A DNA stretch of 64,000 nt from SZUA-229 sp036567985 (GTDB lineage: Bacteria; Pseudomonadota; Gammaproteobacteria; SZUA-229), in the NCBI GenBank assembly GCA_036567985.1, contig DATCTK010000062.1, positions 1 to 64,000 of the forward strand. Reading direction: 5' to 3'. The position numbers and the translations under genes were made by a program. Below the pieces are notes generated by a model. It saw only the letters and a list, made by a program, of their open reading frames with translations, made no database searches and was not told where the DNA came from. Positions within the stretch are counted from its first letter, which is position 1; every line of letters starts with the position of its first letter. Shown here piece after piece: positions 45,391 to 54,896 of this stretch.

Positions 45391-45428
45391 AGCCTCGTCC
45401 CGGGAATCACCTGAGACGGGGCTTTTTT
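45391..45428 (+). terminator. Rho-independent terminator after rpmA
   Basis: AGCCTCGTC pairs with GACGGGGCT (one G-U pair) across a 14- to 15-base loop, followed by six T residues. It separates rplU-rpmA from cgtA. Confidence 0.88.
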
Positions 45429-45541
45429 CGTTACATACCCGCTACGCTTGCCCCTGTAGCAAGACAGCAGGCAACAGACTTGCTAAATTAAGCTGTAACC
45501 TGTTTCTACCACCGATTTTCCCGACGAGTTGAATAGTACAT

Positions 45542-46579
45542 ATGCGTTTTGTAGACGAAACCAAAATCAAGGTCATAGCCGGCGACGGCGGTAATGGCGT
45601 GGTCAGCTTCAGGCGCGAGAAGTTTATTCCCCGTGGCGGCCCGGACGGTGGTGACGGCGGCGACGGCGGCAGCGTCTACCTGGTGGGCAGCCACGACCTG
45701 AATACCCTGTCGGATTTCCGTACCATCCGCACCTATACCGCACAGCAGGGGAAAAAGGGCTCAGGCCGTAATATGACCGGCAAGAAGGGCGATGACCTGT
45801 TTGTGCCGGTGCCTAATGGCACCCTGGTTTACGATGAGAATACCGGTGAGCTGATCGGCGACATAACCGAACATGGACAGAAACTGCTGGTCGCACAGGG
45901 CGGCTGGCACGGCCTGGGCAACACCCGCTTTAAAAGCTCGGTCAATCGCACCCCGCGCCAGTGCACCGAGGGCACCCCCGGCGAGCGGCGCGAGCTGCGC
46001 CTGGAGCTGAAAGTGCTGGCGGACGTGGGCCTGCTGGGCATGCCCAACGCCGGCAAGTCGACGCTGATTCGTGCGGTTTCCCACGCCCGGCCCAAGGTGG
46101 CGGATTACCCGTTCACCACGCTACATCCCAACCTGGGGGTGGTAGACATAGATGCCAACCGCAGCTTTGTAATTGCCGACATCCCCGGCCTGATCGAGGG
46201 TGCGGCGGAAGGTGCCGGGCTGGGCATCCAGTTCCTCAAGCACCTGAGCCGCACACGCATCCTGTTGCATGTGGTTGAGATTGCGCCCTATGATCAGTCC
46301 GACCCGGTGGAGAGCGCCAACAAGATCCTGCATGAGCTGGAAAAGTACAACCCGGCCATGCTGGATGAACCACGCTGGCTGGTACTGAATAAAATCGACC
46401 TGTTACCGGAAGACGAGGCCAATGCAGTGTGTGATGATATTATTCAGCGCATGAACTGGCAGGGGCCGAGCTATCGCGTCTCCGCCGTACAGAAACAGGG
46501 CACACAGGCCCTGATTTTCGACATTATGAATTACCTGGAAGAGCAACGGGAAATTGAAAACACGCCAACAGTTAGCTGA
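45542..46579 (+). CDS. cgtA: Obg-family GTPase
   Basis: 345 residues; essential GTPase of large-subunit assembly. The Gly-rich Obg fold fills residues 1-158 (GDGGNGVVSFRREKFIPRGG; GGDGGDGGSVYLVGS). The G domain has G1 LGMPNAGKSTLIRAVS, G3 DIPGLIEGAAEGAGLG and G4 LNKIDLL. The C-terminus is short, without the acidic tail of E. coli ObgE. Its end overlaps proB by 26 bases. Confidence 0.98.
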   Translation: MRFVDETKIKVIAGDGGNGVVSFRREKFIPRGGPDGGDGGDGGSVYLVGSHDLNTLSDFRTIRTYTAQQGKKGSGRNMTGKKGDDLFVPVPNGTLVYDENTGELIGDITEHGQKLLVAQGGWHGLGNTRFKSSVNRTPRQCTEGTPGERRELRLELKVLADVGLLGMPNAGKSTLIRAVSHARPKVADYPFTTLHPNLGVVDIDANRSFVIADIPGLIEGAAEGAGLGIQFLKHLSRTRILLHVVEIAPYDQSDPVESANKILHELEKYNPAMLDEPRWLVLNKIDLLPEDEANAVCDDIIQRMNWQGPSYRVSAVQKQGTQALIFDIMNYLEEQREIENTPTVS

Positions 46580-47678
46580 TACCACCCGCTGGGTGGTCAA
46601 GATCGGCAGCTCACTGGTCACCGATGATGGCCGGGGACTCGACGCCGATGCCATCAAAAACTGGACTGCCCAGATCGCCCAGCTGAGACAGCAGGGCAAG
46701 CAGATCATCCTGGTGTCCTCCGGCGCGGTCGCCGAGGGCATGGTACGCCTTAACTGGGACAAGCGCCCGAGTGCTCTGCATGAGCTGCAGGCCGCCGCCG
46801 CGGTGGGCCAGATGGGACTGGTGCAGACCTATGAATCCTGCTTCAAAACCCACGGCATACTCAGCGCGCAGATCCTGCTCACCCACGACGACCTGTCTGA
46901 CCGGCGTCGCTACCTGAATGCGCGCAGCACCCTGCGCTCACTGCTGGAGCTGGGGGTGATTCCGATTATCAACGAGAATGACACCGTGGCCACCGACGAA
47001 ATCCGTTTTGGCGACAATGACACCCTGGCTGCACTGGTGGCCAACCTGGTTGAAGCCGAGACACTGATTATTCTCACCGACCAGCAGGGCCTGTTCAGCG
47101 AAGACCCACGCAAAAACCCCGATGCAGAGTTTATCAGCACCGGCCAGGCCAACGACGCCAGCCTGCACCGCATGGCTGGCAGCACCGGTGGCGCACTGGG
47201 TCGCGGCGGCATGAGCACCAAGCTGGGCGCAGCCCAGCGTGCAGCTCGCTCTGGCACCGCCACCCTGATTACCAGCGGCCGCAGCCAGGATGCGCTGCTG
47301 GCGGTGGCCCGCGCCGAACAGCGTGGCACCCTGCTGTTGCCTGACAAGGAACCGGTGGCCGCACGCAAACAGTGGCTGGCCAGCCACCTCAAGGTGAGCG
47401 GCCAGTTGCACCTGGACGAAGGTGCCAGCCGTGTACTGATGGAGTCAGGCAGAAGCCTGTTGCCAGTGGGGGTAACCTCGGTCAGCGGCAACTTTATCCG
47501 CGGCGAAATGGTGGCCTGCCTTAACCATCAGGGGGTGGAAATTGCCCGCGGCCTGGCCAATTACAATGCGATTGAAGCGGCGAAGATCTGCGGCAGGGCC
47601 TCCTCGGAAATCGAGCAGATTCTCGGCTACGTGGATGAACCGGAACTTGTTCACCGTGACAACCTGGTTTTACTTTAA
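46554..47678 (+). CDS. proB: Glutamate 5-kinase
   Basis: 374 residues; first enzyme of proline synthesis, phosphorylates glutamate. The amino-acid kinase domain has WVVKIGSSLVTDDG, LVSSGAVAEG and IINENDTVATDEIRFGDND; a C-terminal PUA domain (about 280-365) follows. The start is TTG at 46554, within the end of cgtA; no ATG fits. The cgtA-proB overlap implies coupled translation. Confidence 0.95.
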   Translation: MKTRQQLADTTRWVVKIGSSLVTDDGRGLDADAIKNWTAQIAQLRQQGKQIILVSSGAVAEGMVRLNWDKRPSALHELQAAAAVGQMGLVQTYESCFKTHGILSAQILLTHDDLSDRRRYLNARSTLRSLLELGVIPIINENDTVATDEIRFGDNDTLAALVANLVEAETLIILTDQQGLFSEDPRKNPDAEFISTGQANDASLHRMAGSTGGALGRGGMSTKLGAAQRAARSGTATLITSGRSQDALLAVARAEQRGTLLLPDKEPVAARKQWLASHLKVSGQLHLDEGASRVLMESGRSLLPVGVTSVSGNFIRGEMVACLNHQGVEIARGLANYNAIEAAKICGRASSEIEQILGYVDEPELVHRDNLVLL

Positions 47679-47737
47679 ACTGGCACTCGCCCAGCCCTGA
47701 GGCAGCACCTTTTAAGCCTGTACCTGTTTCACAGGCA

Positions 47738-47780
47738 CAAAAAAACCGGCCCGGATACACTGTATCCGGGCCGGTTTTTT
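47738..47780. terminator. Bidirectional terminator between proB and rpsT
   Basis: A near-perfect long stem of the form AAAACCGGCCCGGATACA / TGTATCCGGGCCGGTTTT with flanking A- and T-runs, placed between convergent proB and rpsT. It can stop transcription in both directions. Confidence 0.93.
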
Positions 47781-47803
47781 ACGCCATGCTTAAAGCCGAA
47801 GCT

Positions 47804-48067
47804 TTATGCCATTGCGCGAATGCGTGAATTCAAACGGCTCTTATGGCGAGATGCCTTATTTGCATGCACCAGACCTTTGTTGCACATACGGTCAATCACA
47901 GGCACTGCCTGCTTGTATGCTTCTTGTGCCGCCGCCTTATCACCAGAATCAATGGCATATACCACCTTCTTTACGAAAGTACGGTACATGGAAGCCATAC
48001 CAACATTACGGGTACGACGCTTCACTGCCTGACGGGCGCGTTTTTTTGCTTGTGGTGAATTAGCCAA
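47804..48067 (-). CDS. rpsT: 30S ribosomal protein S20
   Basis: 87 residues; MANSPQAKKRARQAVKRRTRN and SRHKSRLNSRIRAM are diagnostic. It starts with TTG (48065-48067), preceded by AGGA. E. coli rpsT also starts with UUG, where the rare start contributes to autoregulation of S20 synthesis, so the start codon seems conserved for control. Confidence 0.98.
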   Translation of the reverse strand: MANSPQAKKRARQAVKRRTRNVGMASMYRTFVKKVVYAIDSGDKAAAQEAYKQAVPVIDRMCNKGLVHANKASRHKSRLNSRIRAMA

Positions 48068-48117
48068 TGGTATCGTCCTAAAAATTTCTAAACAAACATC
48101 TATATACAGGGGCGCAG

Positions 48118-48146
48118 ATTCTTCCAGTTTAAGCCGGTCTTGTCAA
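48118..48146 (-). promoter_or_regulatory. Promoter of rpsT
   Basis: On the minus strand TTGACA (48141-48146) and AAGAAT (48118-48123) are 17 bases apart. The start near 48111 gives a leader of about 44 bases. Confidence 0.7.
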
Positions 48147-48270
48147 GCCTGATGCGCCTGTTTTTTATACAGACCCGGCCCGGTATGCAACAGCTGAGCG
48201 CCAGTTCAGACTAAATGCTTCAAATCGTTTATGATTCGCTATAATTTCAGGCGCGGACAACACGATAATA

Positions 48271-48945
48271 ATGACTATGGAACAAAAACCCGTCTTCAGA
48301 GTTCATCTGGGGGACCCCATTCAACTGCAGTTTATACCGGATGACGGACGCGATCGACTCACAGCACGGGTCATCGGCCACTCCCCCGGCAACAGCCTGA
48401 TTATCAGCGCCCCCCGGGTCAATGGCAAACTGACCTATCTCAAGGAACACCAGCCGTTTATAGTGCGCATGATGCAGGGCAACGATGTCTACGGCTTTGA
48501 ATCGACGGTACTGAAATACTACAACTCTCCCTTTCCCCATGTGCACCTGCGCCACCCAAAGGACGTTGAGCGCATTACAGTACGTGGTTCACGGCGTGTG
48601 GACACCGAACTGCTGGTACTGGTAAAGCCCTCAGCAGACCCGGATCGTTCACTCTCCGCTTCAATGCTTAATACCAGCGCCACCGGCGCTCTGCTGCAGC
48701 TGAAAGCCCCACTGGGGGAGCTTGAGGATGAGCTGAGTATTTCGCTGGAACTGACGATTGCCGGCATTACCCGTTACCTGCGCATCAGGGCAATTATCCG
48801 CAATATCACCCTGCCCGGTGAAAGTGACAGCGCAAGCCAGCTGTATAAATACGGCGTGCAGTTCTGCGAACTGAATGATGAACAGACGCTGCTGATCAAT
48901 GCCTATGTGTATGAGCAAGTTGTGCATCAGATGGATGAGCTCTAG
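48271..48945 (+). CDS. YcgR-like PilZ-domain c-di-GMP receptor
   Basis: 224 residues; ATG 48277 is an alternative. The N-terminal half (about 10-95) is a YcgR-N-type beta barrel. The C-terminal PilZ domain begins RGSRR (RxxxR, Arg105 and Arg109) and continues NTSATG (N/DxSxxG, 134-139), the two motifs that hold cyclic di-GMP. Proteins of this shape slow the flagellar motor or act in other c-di-GMP outputs. It sits alone between rpsT and murJ, where other genomes usually have no such gene, 33 bases before murJ. Confidence 0.9.
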   Translation: MTMEQKPVFRVHLGDPIQLQFIPDDGRDRLTARVIGHSPGNSLIISAPRVNGKLTYLKEHQPFIVRMMQGNDVYGFESTVLKYYNSPFPHVHLRHPKDVERITVRGSRRVDTELLVLVKPSADPDRSLSASMLNTSATGALLQLKAPLGELEDELSISLELTIAGITRYLRIRAIIRNITLPGESDSASQLYKYGVQFCELNDEQTLLINAYVYEQVVHQMDEL

Positions 48946-48978
48946 TGACCATCTATCCAGCCAGAGCCCGCCACAGCC

Positions 48979-50538
48979 ATGCTGTTTAAGTCCACCGCAC
49001 TGGTCGGCGCCATGACCATGATTTCCCGCGTGCTTGGCCTGCTGCGGGATATTATTTTTGCCAATCTGTTCGGCGCCAGCGGCGGCACCGATGCCTTCTT
49101 TGTTGCCTTTAAAATTCCCAACTTTATGCGCCGGCTGTTTGCCGAAGGCGCCTTTTCGCAGGCCTTTGTGCCGGTGTTTTCCGAATACCGTGAAACCCGC
49201 AGCCGTGAAGACCTCAAAGACCTGCTGAATCATGTGGCGGGCACGCTGGGGGGCTTCCTGCTGATTCTCAGCAGCCTTGGCTCGCTCGCCGCGCCACTGC
49301 TGGTTTACCTGTTTGCACCGGGCTTTAGCGATGACCCGCACCGCTTCCAGCTCACCGCGAGCATGCTCACCATCACCTTCCCCTATATCTTTTTTATTGC
49401 GCTCACCGCGCTCTCGGGGGGCGTGCTCAACAGCTTTAATAAATTCGCCGTGCCCGCCTTTACCCCGGTGCTGCTCAATCTGTGCCTGATCAGTGCAGCG
49501 GTCTGGGGCACTGATTATTTCGAGCAGCCGGTGATGGCACTGGCCTGGGGGGTTGCCGCGGCAGGGCTGTTGCAGCTGCTGTTCCAGTTTCCATTCCTGC
49601 TCAAACTGGGGCTGATGCCCATACCCCACTTCAGGCGCGCCCATGCCGGTGTGACAAAAATACTCAAGCTGATGCTGCCGGCAATTGTAGGTTCGTCGGT
49701 GGCGCAGATTAACCTGCTGTTTGACACCATTATCGCCTCCTTTCTGGTGGCAGGCAGCGTCTCCTGGCTGTACTACTCGGATCGGCTGGTGGAGTTTCCA
49801 CTGGGGGTGTTCGGCATTGCCCTGGCGACGGTGATTCTGCCCAACCTGTCGAAACACCATGCACAGAAATCCGCGGAATCCTTTAATCGCACCCTGGACT
49901 GGTCGCTGCGCCTGACCTCATTGATTGCCATTCCCGCCGCCCTTGGCCTGCTGCTGCTGGCCGGGCCACTGCTCAGCAGCCTGTTCGGTTATGGCGAGTT
50001 CTCGCAGCACGATACACATATGGCTTCTCTCAGCCTGATGGCCTATGCGCTGGGCCTGCCGGCATTTATTTATATCAAGGTACTGGCGCCCGGCTATTAT
50101 GCACGGCAGGATACCCGAACCCCGGTGCGCATCGGTATACAGGCAATGATCGCCAATATGTTCCTCAACCTGCTGTTTGTGGTGCCGCTGGTGATGATGG
50201 AATTCTCCGGCCCCCATGTGGGGCTGGCGCTGGCCACCACCGCTTCGGCCTATATGAATGCCTTTATGCTCTACCGTGGCCTGCGCAAACAGGGGGTGTA
50301 TCAGCAGCTTACCGGGTGGGGCCGACTCTGGCTGCAGATATTACTGGCAAATAGCCTGATGGCGCTGTTTCTACTGTATGCCAGCCCGGCGATTAGCCAC
50401 TGGCACAGCTGGACCCTGCTGGAACGCATTCCGGCACTGCTGGGTTTTGTGCTGTTTGCGATGCTAATCTATGCCGCCAGCCTTCTGCTCAGCGGCTTCC
50501 GTCCCGGGCAGCTGAGTGCGCTGCGCACAACCGACTAA
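48979..50538 (+). CDS. murJ: Lipid II flippase MurJ
   Basis: 519 residues, about 14 hydrophobic spans (MOP superfamily). It moves lipid II across the inner membrane for peptidoglycan assembly. MISRVLGLLRDIIFANLFGASGGTDAFFVAFKIPNFMRRLFAEGAFSQAFVPVFSEYRE contains the conserved first-helix Arg residues and the RRLFAEGAFSQAF motif. It precedes ribF and ileS. Confidence 0.97.
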   Translation: MLFKSTALVGAMTMISRVLGLLRDIIFANLFGASGGTDAFFVAFKIPNFMRRLFAEGAFSQAFVPVFSEYRETRSREDLKDLLNHVAGTLGGFLLILSSLGSLAAPLLVYLFAPGFSDDPHRFQLTASMLTITFPYIFFIALTALSGGVLNSFNKFAVPAFTPVLLNLCLISAAVWGTDYFEQPVMALAWGVAAAGLLQLLFQFPFLLKLGLMPIPHFRRAHAGVTKILKLMLPAIVGSSVAQINLLFDTIIASFLVAGSVSWLYYSDRLVEFPLGVFGIALATVILPNLSKHHAQKSAESFNRTLDWSLRLTSLIAIPAALGLLLLAGPLLSSLFGYGEFSQHDTHMASLSLMAYALGLPAFIYIKVLAPGYYARQDTRTPVRIGIQAMIANMFLNLLFVVPLVMMEFSGPHVGLALATTASAYMNAFMLYRGLRKQGVYQQLTGWGRLWLQILLANSLMALFLLYASPAISHWHSWTLLERIPALLGFVLFAMLIYAASLLLSGFRPGQLSALRTTD

Positions 50539-50614
50539 AACTACACGCAAAGCCCCACACCCGGGGCGTTATCAGTTATAATTCAAGGCTTTTTGACACG
50601 GGCCATTTTGTTCA

Positions 50615-51541
50615 ATGCAACTCATTCGCGGTTTACATAATCTGCAACCACAGCATCAGGGCTGCGCATTGACCATTGGCAACTTCGATGGCGTGCACCT
50701 GGGACATCAACAGTTGCTGCAACGCCTGAAACAGGCCGCCGATGAGCGGGGCCTGCGCAGCTGTATTATGAGTTTTGAACCGCTGCCCCACGAATACTTT
50801 CATCCCGAACAGGCACCTGCACGGCTGTATCGATTACGGGAAAAATGGTGCGCCATGGAAAGCGCGCAGATTGATTATTTTCTCTGCTGCAAATTCAACC
50901 AGGCGCTGGCCAGTTTAAGCGCCGATGAATTTATCCAGCAGATTCTGATAGACAGGCTGAACATCAAATACCTGCTGGTGGGGGATGATTTCCGTTTTGG
51001 CAACAAACGCTGCGGTGATTTTGCCAAACTGCAACAGGCCGGTGAACAATACGGCTTCGAGGTGTATAACTCGGAAAGTTTCTGCTTTGAGGGTCAGCGT
51101 GTCAGCAGCACCCGGGTGCGCGAGGCGCTGCTCGCTGACCAGCTGGATCTGGCTGCAAAACTAATGAACCGGCCCTACCAGATTTGCGGACGCATCGCCC
51201 ATGGAGACAAGCGCGGCCGCACCATTGGTTTTCCCACCGCCAACATTAAACTGAAACGCCATGCCACCGCAGTGCATGGGGTGTACGCGGTACACATGAG
51301 CGGTGAAAATAAGCTGTCGACCAATGGCGTGGCCAATATCGGCAAGCGCCCCACGGTTGATGGTGAGCACTTGCAACTGGAAGTACACCTGTTTGATTTT
51401 TCCGGCGAGATTTACGGTCAGCAGGTGTGCGTGGAATTCAGAAAAAAAATACGCGAAGAAAAACGTTTTGCGTCTTTTGAACAGTTAAAAGACCAGATCA
51501 TCCAGGACAGTGAACAGGCAAAACAATTTTTTGCCAATTAA
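50615..51541 (+). CDS. ribF: Bifunctional riboflavin kinase/FAD synthetase
   Basis: 308 residues; makes FMN and FAD. The N-terminal FAD synthetase half has LTIGNFDGVHLGHQQLL (nucleotidyltransferase HxGH-type motif, about 20) and VSSTRVREALL; the riboflavin kinase half begins GRIAHGDKRGRTIGFPTANIKL (about 192) and includes GVANIGKRPTVDG. No FMN riboswitch is seen upstream. It is followed 21-31 bases later by ileS. Confidence 0.97.
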   Translation: MQLIRGLHNLQPQHQGCALTIGNFDGVHLGHQQLLQRLKQAADERGLRSCIMSFEPLPHEYFHPEQAPARLYRLREKWCAMESAQIDYFLCCKFNQALASLSADEFIQQILIDRLNIKYLLVGDDFRFGNKRCGDFAKLQQAGEQYGFEVYNSESFCFEGQRVSSTRVREALLADQLDLAAKLMNRPYQICGRIAHGDKRGRTIGFPTANIKLKRHATAVHGVYAVHMSGENKLSTNGVANIGKRPTVDGEHLQLEVHLFDFSGEIYGQQVCVEFRKKIREEKRFASFEQLKDQIIQDSEQAKQFFAN

Positions 51542-51571
51542 AACCCAGACATTAACCCAGAGTTGACAACA

Positions 51572-54400
51572 GTGACCGATTATAAAGACACGCTTAATCT
51601 ACCTGCCACCGATTTCCCCATGCGCGGCAACCTGGCGCAACGTGAACCGGACATGCTGAAAGCATGGCAGGAAAAAAACCTGTATCAGAAAATTCGCGAA
51701 GCCAGCAAAGGCCGACCCAAGTTTATTCTGCACGACGGTCCGCCCTACGCCAATGGCAATATTCATATCGGTCACGCGGTTAACAAGGTACTAAAAGACA
51801 TCATTATCAAAAGCCGTACCCTGGACGGTTACGATGCACCCTATGTGCCCGGCTGGGATTGTCACGGCTTGCCGATTGAGCTCAATGTAGAGAAAAAAGT
51901 CGGCAAGCCCGGACAGAAAGTCGATGCGAAAACCTTCCGCGACAAGTGCCGTGACTATGCACAGAGCCAGGTGAACGGACAGCGTGATGATTTTATTCGC
52001 CTCGGTGTGCTGGGTGACTGGGACAATCCCTATCTCACCATGAGCTACGATGTTGAAGCGAATATTGTGCGCAGCCTGGGCAAGATCATCGACAAGGGCC
52101 ATCTGCATAAAGGCAGCAAACCGGTGCACTGGTGCCTGGACTGTGGCTCGGCACTGGCTGAAGCCGAAGTGGAGTATGAAGACAAGACGTCACCGGCCAT
52201 CGATGTTGCCTTTAACGCGGTTAACCCCGATGCATTCTTTACCGCCTGCAATGCAAAGCCCAACGACCTGCCGGTTGCCACGGTTATCTGGACCACCACA
52301 CCCTGGACCCTGCCTGCCAACATGGCCGTGTCCCTGCACCCGGAACTGGAGTATGTACTGGTGCGTGCAAACACGCCCATTGGCAAACTCAATCTGCTGT
52401 TAGCCGAAGCACTGCATGAAGATGCATTGCAACGTTATGATGCCGATGAGTACAGCATCATTGGTCATTGCAAGGGCGCGGCACTGGAAAACCAGTTGTT
52501 ACAACATCCGTTCTATCAACGGCAGGTGCCGGTGATTCTCGGCGATCATGTTACCACCGAGGCCGGTACCGGCGCGGTACACACTGCACCGGGTCACGGC
52601 CAGGACGACTATATCGTGGGTACAAAATACGGCCTTGAAGTCTACAACCCGGTGGGCAGCAACGGCGTGTTTCTACCCGACACAGAACTGTTTGCCGGCC
52701 TGCATGTGAACAAGGCCAATGACGATATTCTGAAGGTACTGGAAGAAAAGGGTGCACTGTTAAAGCACCGCAAACTTAAACACAGCTACCCCCATTGCTG
52801 GAGACATAAAACGCCGATTATTTTCCGCGCGACACCGCAGTGGTTTATCAGCATGTCACAGAACGGCTTACGTGATCAGGCGATGCAGGCGATTGAACAG
52901 ACACAATGGATGCCCGACTGGGGCAAGGCACGTATCCAGAGCATGGTTCAGAACCGCCCTGACTGGTGTATTTCCCGTCAGCGCACCTGGGGCGTACCCA
53001 TCACCCTGTTCGTACACAAGGAAAGCGGTGAACTGCATCCCAATACCCATCAGCTAATTGAGCAAGCAGCACAGCTGATTGAAAAAGATGGCGTGGACGC
53101 CTGGTTCTCACTGGAAGCTGAAACCCTGCTGGGTGATGATGCGGCTCACTACGACAAGGTCACCGACACCCTGGATGTGTGGTTTGATTCCGGCGTGACC
53201 CATGCATCGGTACTGCAACAACGGGACGAGTTGTCTGTTCCTGCCGACCTGTACCTGGAAGGCTCCGATCAACACCGCGGCTGGTTCCAGTCATCGCTGT
53301 TAACCTCGGTTGCAATGCGAGACGCCGCGCCTTATAAATCGGTACTCACCCATGGCTTTACGGTGGATGCCGATGGCAAGAAAATGTCCAAGTCACTGGG
53401 CAATGTGGTGCAACCGCAGAAAATTTTCAGCACCCTGGGCGCGGATATCTTGCGCCTGTGGGTGGCCTCGGCTGACTACAGTGCCGAGATGACCGTATCC
53501 GATGAAATTCTTAAACGCACCGCTGATTCCTATCGACGCATTCGGAATACCTCGCGTTTTCTACTCGCCAACCTGAATGGCTTTAACCCCGACACCGATA
53601 TGTTGTCTGAGAAAGACATGCTGGCGCTGGACCGCTGGGCAGTGGCCAGAACCCTGCAACTGCAGAACGAAATTATTGCCGCCTACCGGGTTTATAATTT
53701 CCACAGCATTTACCAGAAGCTGCATAATTTCTGCACGGTCGACATGGGCAGTTTCTACCTGGATGTAATCAAGGATCGCCAGTACACCACCCATAAAGAC
53801 AGTATTGCACGTCGTTCGGCGCAGAGCGCGATCTACCACATTGTCGAAGCCATGACCCGCTGGCTGGCGCCGATCCTGTCATTCACCGCGGAAGAAGTCT
53901 GGCAACAGATTCCAGGCACACACAGCGACTCGGTATTGCTGCAAACCTGGTACGAAAAACTGTTCGACCTGCAGGCATCTGACCCCATGAATTTCGACTT
54001 CTGGGCATTAATTCATGAAACCCGCACCCTGGTGAGCAAGCAGCTGGAGCAGATTCGTGTTGATGGCAAGATCGGTTCATCACTGGATGCAGAAGTAAAA
54101 CTCTACTGCTCCGATGCAATGTACCAGGCACTGTCTGCACTGCAGGATGAACTACGTTTTGTGCTGATTACCTCCTATGCAAATGTCTATCCGTTAAGCG
54201 ATGCCCCGCAAGGCAGTGAAGCACTGACCCTGGAAAGTGGCGAGAAAATGTTTATTACCGTGGATAAATCCGCGCACCAGAAATGCACCCGTTGCTGGCA
54301 CCTGCGTGAAGATGTTGGACAACACGCTGAGCATCCCGAGCTCTGCGGTCGCTGTGTTGACAATGTGGATGGCGAAGGCGAAGTTCGACATTATGCCTGA
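51572..54400 (+). CDS. ileS: Isoleucyl-tRNA synthetase
   Basis: 942 residues from GTG 51572 (MTDYKDTLNLPATDFPMRGNLAQREP), the start used by E. coli IleS; a TTG three codons upstream is less likely. Class I synthetase with HIGH-type motif GNIHIGHAVNK (about 64) and KMSKS (DGKKMSKSLGN, about 605), a CP1 editing domain, and a C-terminal zinc-binding set (CTRCWHLRE and CGRC). No T-box leader is visible, as expected for a gammaproteobacterium. It overlaps lspA by eight bases. Confidence 0.98.
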   Translation: MTDYKDTLNLPATDFPMRGNLAQREPDMLKAWQEKNLYQKIREASKGRPKFILHDGPPYANGNIHIGHAVNKVLKDIIIKSRTLDGYDAPYVPGWDCHGLPIELNVEKKVGKPGQKVDAKTFRDKCRDYAQSQVNGQRDDFIRLGVLGDWDNPYLTMSYDVEANIVRSLGKIIDKGHLHKGSKPVHWCLDCGSALAEAEVEYEDKTSPAIDVAFNAVNPDAFFTACNAKPNDLPVATVIWTTTPWTLPANMAVSLHPELEYVLVRANTPIGKLNLLLAEALHEDALQRYDADEYSIIGHCKGAALENQLLQHPFYQRQVPVILGDHVTTEAGTGAVHTAPGHGQDDYIVGTKYGLEVYNPVGSNGVFLPDTELFAGLHVNKANDDILKVLEEKGALLKHRKLKHSYPHCWRHKTPIIFRATPQWFISMSQNGLRDQAMQAIEQTQWMPDWGKARIQSMVQNRPDWCISRQRTWGVPITLFVHKESGELHPNTHQLIEQAAQLIEKDGVDAWFSLEAETLLGDDAAHYDKVTDTLDVWFDSGVTHASVLQQRDELSVPADLYLEGSDQHRGWFQSSLLTSVAMRDAAPYKSVLTHGFTVDADGKKMSKSLGNVVQPQKIFSTLGADILRLWVASADYSAEMTVSDEILKRTADSYRRIRNTSRFLLANLNGFNPDTDMLSEKDMLALDRWAVARTLQLQNEIIAAYRVYNFHSIYQKLHNFCTVDMGSFYLDVIKDRQYTTHKDSIARRSAQSAIYHIVEAMTRWLAPILSFTAEEVWQQIPGTHSDSVLLQTWYEKLFDLQASDPMNFDFWALIHETRTLVSKQLEQIRVDGKIGSSLDAEVKLYCSDAMYQALSALQDELRFVLITSYANVYPLSDAPQGSEALTLESGEKMFITVDKSAHQKCTRCWHLREDVGQHAEHPELCGRCVDNVDGEGEVRHYA

Positions 54401-54896
54401 TCATTCCAGCCAACAGGCCACACTGCCGATGCGCCGCTGGTTATGGATCAGCCTGCTGGTCATCGTACTGGACCAGCTGACCAAGATACTTGCCGATCAG
54501 CTGTTAAGCTATGCACAGCCGGTGGAAGTGATGCCGATGTTCAATTTCACCCTGCTGTATAACAAGGGCGCGGCCTTCAGCTTTCTTGCCAGTGCCGGCG
54601 GCTGGCAACGCTGGTTTTTCCTGGTTCTGACCCTGCTGGTGAGCGCCTTTATTTTTAACTGGCTAAGAAAACTCAAACCCCACCAGCTACTGCAGATGGT
54701 TTCACTGTCACTGATACTGGGCGGCGCACTGGGCAACCTGATTGACCGCGCTATTTACGGCCATGTAATTGACTTTATCGATGTGTATTACCAGCAATAC
54801 CACTGGCCCGCATTCAATATCGCCGACTCCGCGATCAGTATTGGTGCGGTGTTACTTATTTACGACACACTGAAGAATTCACATGAAAACAGTTAA
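54393..54896 (+). CDS. lspA: Lipoprotein signal peptidase
   Basis: 167 residues from ATG 54393, which overlaps the end of ileS. Four membrane spans; the aspartyl protease residues are in LGGALGNLIDRAIYGHVIDFID (first Asp about 117) and FNIADSAISIG (about 138). It cleaves prolipoproteins after diacylglyceryl transfer. It overlaps fkpB by 14 bases. Confidence 0.97.
   Translation: MPDHSSQQATLPMRRWLWISLLVIVLDQLTKILADQLLSYAQPVEVMPMFNFTLLYNKGAAFSFLASAGGWQRWFFLVLTLLVSAFIFNWLRKLKPHQLLQMVSLSLILGGALGNLIDRAIYGHVIDFIDVYYQQYHWPAFNIADSAISIGAVLLIYDTLKNSHENS

Noticed and set aside
50539..50614. FMN riboswitch upstream of ribF
   Set aside because: Only 76 bases, no RFN-element signature, and RFN elements in gammaproteobacteria usually precede ribB.
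51542..51571. T-box leader for ileS
   Set aside because: Only about 30 bases between ribF and ileS and no T-box sequence.
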